A DNA stretch of 64,000 nucleotides, taken from assembly GCA_003971905.1 (NCBI GenBank), contig RSEE01000005.1, positions 1,222,123 to 1,286,122 of the forward strand, written 5' to 3'. A model generated the notes under the pieces. The model worked only from the letters and a program-made list of their open reading frames with translations. It searched no databases and had not been told where the DNA came from. Below, piece after piece: positions 59,781-64,000 of the stretch (position 1 is the first letter of the stretch; each line of letters starts with the position of its first letter). The stretch is from Moniliella sp. 'wahieum'. Lineage: Eukaryota; Basidiomycota; Moniliellomycetes; Moniliellales; Moniliellaceae. Made by a program: the position numbers and the translations under genes.

Positions 59781-62563
59781 CGGATTTCGTAAAACGAGGA
59801 TGCCCCCGAGGCTTCAAGCTGCATCCCGGCCTGGGTGCCATGTCGTGCGATGCCATGCATGTGGACCATGGGTTCCAGTTGATCTGTACTAAATTTGAAT
59901 GCACACCAGCAAGAGATAGGGATAAAGCAAGGTTAGTAGAAAGAATGCCCTGAAGGCAAACGGGACGCAGGATGGGTGAGGGTTGGGTCATTTGGCGGAT
60001 GGTATGGGCCCCAGACTCCAAGCTGTGCCCCACGTGGCGGCGGCTGTCGACCGGCTCAACCTGATTTGAGAACATGCGAGTAATGGAGGGTCCAAGAGGG
60101 GGATGAAGAGAATGAGAGTGCACGCAGGGTTTCCTCTTGGCTCGACTTGGAAGATAGGCGATGCGGGGCAGGGCGAGTGAGCCAACACTTCTCTTCGATG
60201 TGGAGATACGCATCCCCCCTTCCGTACGCCCTCGTCGAAGCCACGTCGCAGCAGCGATCCAGAGGGGCTTCGATTTGACTGTTGGTGTGTGGCCGCCGCG
60301 TTGGGAACGGTGTGGTTGGGCTTCGAATTGAGTTGGATCGGGACTGCAGTTTAGCTGCTTCAACGGCCCGGTTGCAGCCTAGCGGCGGTCTGGGTCTGGC
60401 GTAGCGTGGGTGCGTTTGCCCTGAGACGCGCGCTCCCACCCGTGGCGTGCCTGCGTATCACGGCGGTCCGAGCGGATGCGGCTGCACCCCAAGCCCCATG
60501 CAACGCGCAAGACAGTTAGAGGCGACAGAGCGGGAGGAGGGGCGAGGGATGGCAGGGCAGGGAGCTGAGGGGGTCTGAGTCTGAGCGATCATCGACTGCC
60601 AGCGGCCAGCCAGCCGCAGTGTTGTTTCAATATTGCAGTGATTGGCATGATCAATGATTGGCATGATCGACTGATCGATGATCGCCTGCGCAGCGGCGCG
60701 GGCAAGACCGGCGCAACACTCAACTCGCAGCCCGTCTCTGCCACCGCCAGCAGCTCCTCCTCTCGCCCGGTGTCCCCCATCCCGCCTTGGTAGACACTCG
60801 ATGGACATCCGACTAAACACCATCAACTCTCCCCCTGGGCCCTTGGCGTGGGTCAGACGAGAAGTAACCTTGTGGCGTGTGATTCTCATGCATTACGCGC
60901 CGACCGACGGGTGCTTGGGAGGAGGGACGTACAAAGAAGCGTGCAGGCTATCATTAGTGCCATCACTCGAGGCGCAATCCAGAACTCAAGCACCAAGTGG
61001 ATACGCCCTACAAGCGGTCATCATAGGTCAGCAGACAACGAGCATACGCTGCACCCCGTCCAGCCCACGTCTTGGCGGGCATTCGGTTCAGCTGGCTATC
61101 CGGGCCGGCTACCGTCCTACCCCGCGATGGCGTCATTGTTGGCACCCGCGTTGCTAGGTAAGGCAAAGATCATGTCCATCCCATGAATGCTCCCCAGTCC
61201 GTCCGACATGTGACAGGACTTCGCTCTGAGCGTACAGGAATACTGGCACGACGAGCTCACGGGGTTCGGAAGCGCAGTTGAGATGAAATTGGACCACTCG
61301 TGTCGGGCACGAGAGTTACCACCCAGTCGGTTTGTGGCAAATGCTAACCCTTGGGGGTGGGGAGGGGGCAAGCACAACCAGTCTTGGCTAGACAACTGAA
61401 GACTAATGCGGTGGGCTGTCGAGCGCATCGACAGGGAGTGAGGTCAGGTTGGGGCGCGTCGTCCTTGGCCAAAGGGCGTAGCAGTTCTCACAGGCTATGC
61501 TGCTTTTGGTTGGGGCGCTGCTGGTTTTAAGAGCATGAATTACACATCCTGCTGACCATCGAAGGGAGTGGGTAATTCCTATTGCCGCCCACACTGACTC
61601 TACACGCATAACCCAGTTGCCGGTACCCCATGTGTGGGCGGCGTTGACGTCTTTGCATTCCGACTCGCATATCTCGCTTTGAATAGAAGCGGTCGAATTG
61701 AGAAAGGCACGTTTTACGCTTGCACACGTGTCAGAGGTTTGCCGTGGCGGTGACATGAGGGGGACGGGTGAGAGAGGTGCGTGCCTTGCTGGGTATGCTG
61801 TTAGAAACGATCGCCTGGGGCGGCAGGGGATGAAGCACTGAGAGGCGCGTCGAACGTTGTGCTCGAATGTTGTCCTCGAACCGTGTGCTCGAATGTTTGT
61901 GCCGCGCTGTTCCAGCGAAAGACAGTCAATCCACTTTCGAGGGGCGCGGCTTCTTCGAGGGGTCGGGGTGAAAGTAGGCGAACGGCGAGCAGGCAGCAAT
62001 GATGAAGCAACGAACATCGAACATTCCGTTCGCCGGCGTTTGAAGATAAGAGCCAAATGTGCATGCCCCTGAAGAGCATCCAGACTAGCACGTAGCCTCT
62101 GGCCACGTTGAAAAACATGTACGGAGAATGATGGGCCTTCGGAAGTGACAAAGGAAACAAAGAGGACCAGGCGCTGTGCTAGCAAGGCGCAGGGGTACAC
62201 ATTATCCATCCGTTTGTCTATCAATCAACTGGGGAAATGCACAGTACAGGGGATAACCTGCATGGTCAAGTGGGGATGGTGTTGCCGAATGACCATGCCA
62301 CGTTCCTCTTCCCCACAAGTTTTGAAGTAAAGCAAGTTGCAGCCCGGTCCCTTGTCTTCCCACGCCATTAGAGTGGAAGCTATTCGGTCTAGCTAGCGGG
62401 GTGCACATTGTGACATGTGAAGGTCAATGATGAGCAAAAAGCAAATGTAGGGACATACTGCAAGCACTGCGTGCATGCAGCCTACAAGTTGGCGTTCGGC
62501 ATGCCTAGACGTATGTTCAAAGATTCAATAGTCCCGAGGCGCATAACAATCGAGGCGGAGGTC
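59781..62563. other. Subtelomere-side region without recognised genes
   Basis: About 2.8 kb. The longest frame (61403-62224, minus, 273 codons) has no recognisable motif. TGATTGGCATGATC words are repeated at 60640-60675. A direct repeat CAATAGTCC.GAGGC occurs at 62526 and 62595, flanking the perfect palindrome at 62564. Confidence 0.5.
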
Positions 62564-62591
62564 ATCGCATACGGGCTAGCCCGTATGCGAT
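62564..62591. repeat. Perfect 28-bp palindrome
   Basis: Left arm ATCGCATACGGGCT is followed at once by its exact reverse complement AGCCCGTATGCGAT, with no spacer. Beyond it GAGGT and ACCTC extend the arms with one unpaired base. It lies about 75 bp left of the telomere-like DNA. Confidence 0.97.
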
Positions 62592-62650
62592 ACCTCAATA
62601 GTCCTGAGGCCTATGACCTCTGACGTAGTCATCACCCGTCGAGGCCATCG

Positions 62651-62765
62651 GAGGGTGGGTGGGTGGGTCGGGGTGGGTAGGGTTAGGGATGGGGGGGTGT
62701 AACTTTTGAACGGTGTGTCCAATCGAAAAACGGAGGGCATATGCTGCAACGAGCGGACGATTTCC
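62651..62765 (+). repeat. Macrosatellite box 1: degenerate telomeric DNA plus conserved 75-bp block
   Basis: GGGTGGGTGGGTGGGT-type DNA, then TAGGGTTAGGGATGGG, TGTAACTT, GTCCAATC and ACGGAGGGCATATGCT, ending CGGACGATTT. The same ordered block recurs at the right edge of the window with an offset of 1,237-1,239 bp. Confidence 0.9.
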
Positions 62766-63863
62766 TAGCGAGCTATCGCCTCGGCATAACTCTCTCCCCC
62801 TTCGGGTAGCGAGCTATCGCCTCGGCATAACTCTCTCCCCTTCGGGTAGCGAGCTATCGCCTCGGCATAACTCTCTCCCCTTCGGGTAGCGAGCTATCGC
62901 CTCGGCATAACTCTCTCCCCTTCGGGTAGCGAGCTATCGCCTCGGCATAACTCCTCTCCCCTTCGGGTAGCGAGCTATCGCCTCGGCATAACTCTCTCCC
63001 CTTCGGGTAGCGAGCTATCGCCTCGGCATAACTCTCTCCCCTTCGGGTAGCGAGCTATCGCCTCGGCATAACTCTCTCCCCTTCGGGTAGCGAGCTATCG
63101 CCTCGGCATAACTCTCTCCCCTCTCGGGTAGCGAGCTATCGCCTCGGCATAACTCTCTCCCCTTCGGGTAGCGAGCTATCGCCTCGGCATAACTCTCTCC
63201 CCTTCGGTAGCGAGCTATCGCCTCGGCATAACTCTCTCCCCTTCGGTAGCGAGCTATCGCCTCGGCATAACTCTCTCCCCTCTCTTCGGGTAGCGAGCTA
63301 TCGCCTCGGCATAACTCTCTCCCCTTCGGGTAGCGAGCTATCGCCTCGGCATAACTCTCTCCCCTTCGGTAGCGAGCTATCGCCTCGGCATAACTCTCTC
63401 CCCTTCGGGTAGCGAGCTATCGCCTCGGCATAACTCTCTCCCCTTCGGGTAGCGAGCTATCGCCTCGGCATAACTCTCTCCCCTTCGGGTAGCGAGCTAT
63501 CGCCTCGGCATAACTCTCTCCCCTTCGGGTAGCGAGCTATCGCCTCGGCATAACTCTCTCCCCTTCGGTAGCGAGCTATCGCCTCGGCATAACTCTCTCC
63601 CCTTCGGGTAGCGAGCTATCGCCTCGGCATAACTCTCTCCCCTTCGGGTAGCGAGCTATCGCCTCGGCATAACTCTCTCCCCTTCGGTAGCGAGCTATCG
63701 CCTCGGCATAACTCTCTCCCCTTCGGTAGCGAGCTATCGCCTCGGCATAACTCTCTCCCCTTCGGTAGCGAGCTATCGCCTCGGCATAACTCTCTCTCCC
63801 TTCGGGTAGCGAGCTATCGCCTCGGCATAACTCTCTCCCCTTCCCCTTCTGGTAGCGAGCTAT
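62766..63863 (+). repeat. 40-bp minisatellite, 27 copies plus one degenerate
   Basis: The unit is TAGCGAGCTATCGCCTCGGC followed by ATAACTCTCTCCCCTTCGGG. I count 27 occurrences of GAGCTATCGC and a final variant with GAGCTATCTA. Length varies between about 39 and 44 bp, almost only in the C run and in TTCGGT against TTCGGGT. CGAG ... CTCG could form a small hairpin in each unit. There are no unique spacers and no ORF is conserved through the array. Confidence 0.97.
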
Positions 63864-64000
63864 CTACCCTCGGCCCTCCCCTAGGGTTAGGGCGGGTTGG
63901 GTTGGGTAGGGTTGGGTAGGGTTAGGGATGGGTGGGTGTAACTTGTCAAGGGTGCGTCCAATCAGAAACGGAGGGCATATGCTCATAGAGCGGACGATTT
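63864..64000 (+). repeat. Macrosatellite box 2: degenerate telomeric DNA plus conserved block
   Basis: CTAGGGTTAGGGCGGG, then TTGGG and TAGGG variants, TAGGGTTAGGGATGGGTGGG, TGTAACTT, GCGTCCAATC, ACGGAGGGCATATGCT and CGGACGATTT at the last base. The window ends where box 1 ended, so another minisatellite block probably follows. Confidence 0.92.

Noticed and set aside
61403-62224. Minus-strand 273-codon open frame
   Set aside because: No start context, domain or compositional bias toward coding; it lies in repeat-rich subtelomere-side DNA.
62766-63863. CRISPR-like array at the right end
   Set aside because: Units are contiguous 39-44 bp repeats with no unique spacers, in eukaryotic DNA; this is a minisatellite.

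Overview
The window is eukaryotic nuclear DNA from a fungus, most likely a basidiomycete. The genes are GC-rich and have short GT-AG introns of about 55-125 bp. Both tRNA genes carry introns in the anticodon loop. The gene set is typical of Dikarya: adenylate kinase, glycine-cleavage H protein, NMN adenylyltransferase, POP1, MET22, a VAP protein and a DH-PH-CNH RhoGEF. A membrane-anchored glyoxal oxidase and a membrane-anchored GH5 exo-beta-1,3-glucanase fit a basidiomycete of the smut lineage, but I cannot name the species.

Layout. 0-10 kb holds a WSS1-like C-terminus, an O-methyltransferase, the divergent pair ADK1/GCV3, NMNAT and an NAD(P)-dependent epimerase/reductase. 10.6-14.3 kb is a non-LTR retrotransposon followed head-to-tail by 5'-truncated copies. 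15.4-28 kb holds POP1, a long MDR-like protein, MET22, an unrecognised acidic protein and an RRM protein. 28.9-34 kb holds a glyoxal oxidase and a PA-TM-RING ubiquitin ligase. 34.2-37.6 kb is a tRNA-Leu followed by about 3.3 kb of gene-poor DNA full of short palindromic repeats and one segmental duplication. 37.6-47.5 kb holds the exoglucanase, a C2H2 factor, tRNA-Val, a GT4 glycosyltransferase and a possible tiny gene. 48.6-57.5 kb holds VAP/SCS2, a large disordered protein and a ROM2-type RhoGEF. 58-62.5 kb has no convincing gene. 62.6-64 kb is a subtelomere-like macrosatellite: degenerate TTAGGG-type DNA plus a 40-bp minisatellite. Its G-rich strand runs 5' to 3' rightward, so the chromosome end may lie to the right.

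Nearly every conserved gene needs several single-base corrections, mostly a missing base in a short homopolymer, to read through. The protein on either side of each break matches its family. Unpolished long-read consensus is the simplest explanation, so CDS spans below are outer limits that include introns and frame breaks.

Functional links are modest. RhoGEF, exoglucanase, glyoxal oxidase and the glycosyltransferase all fit cell-wall or surface biology. VAP, PA-TM-RING and the RhoGEF act at membranes. The rest is housekeeping. The most unusual features are non-coding: period-7 arrays made of a 6-bp palindrome plus one base, the retroelement array with a repeated leader, the macrosatellite, and telobox-like motifs in housekeeping promoters.
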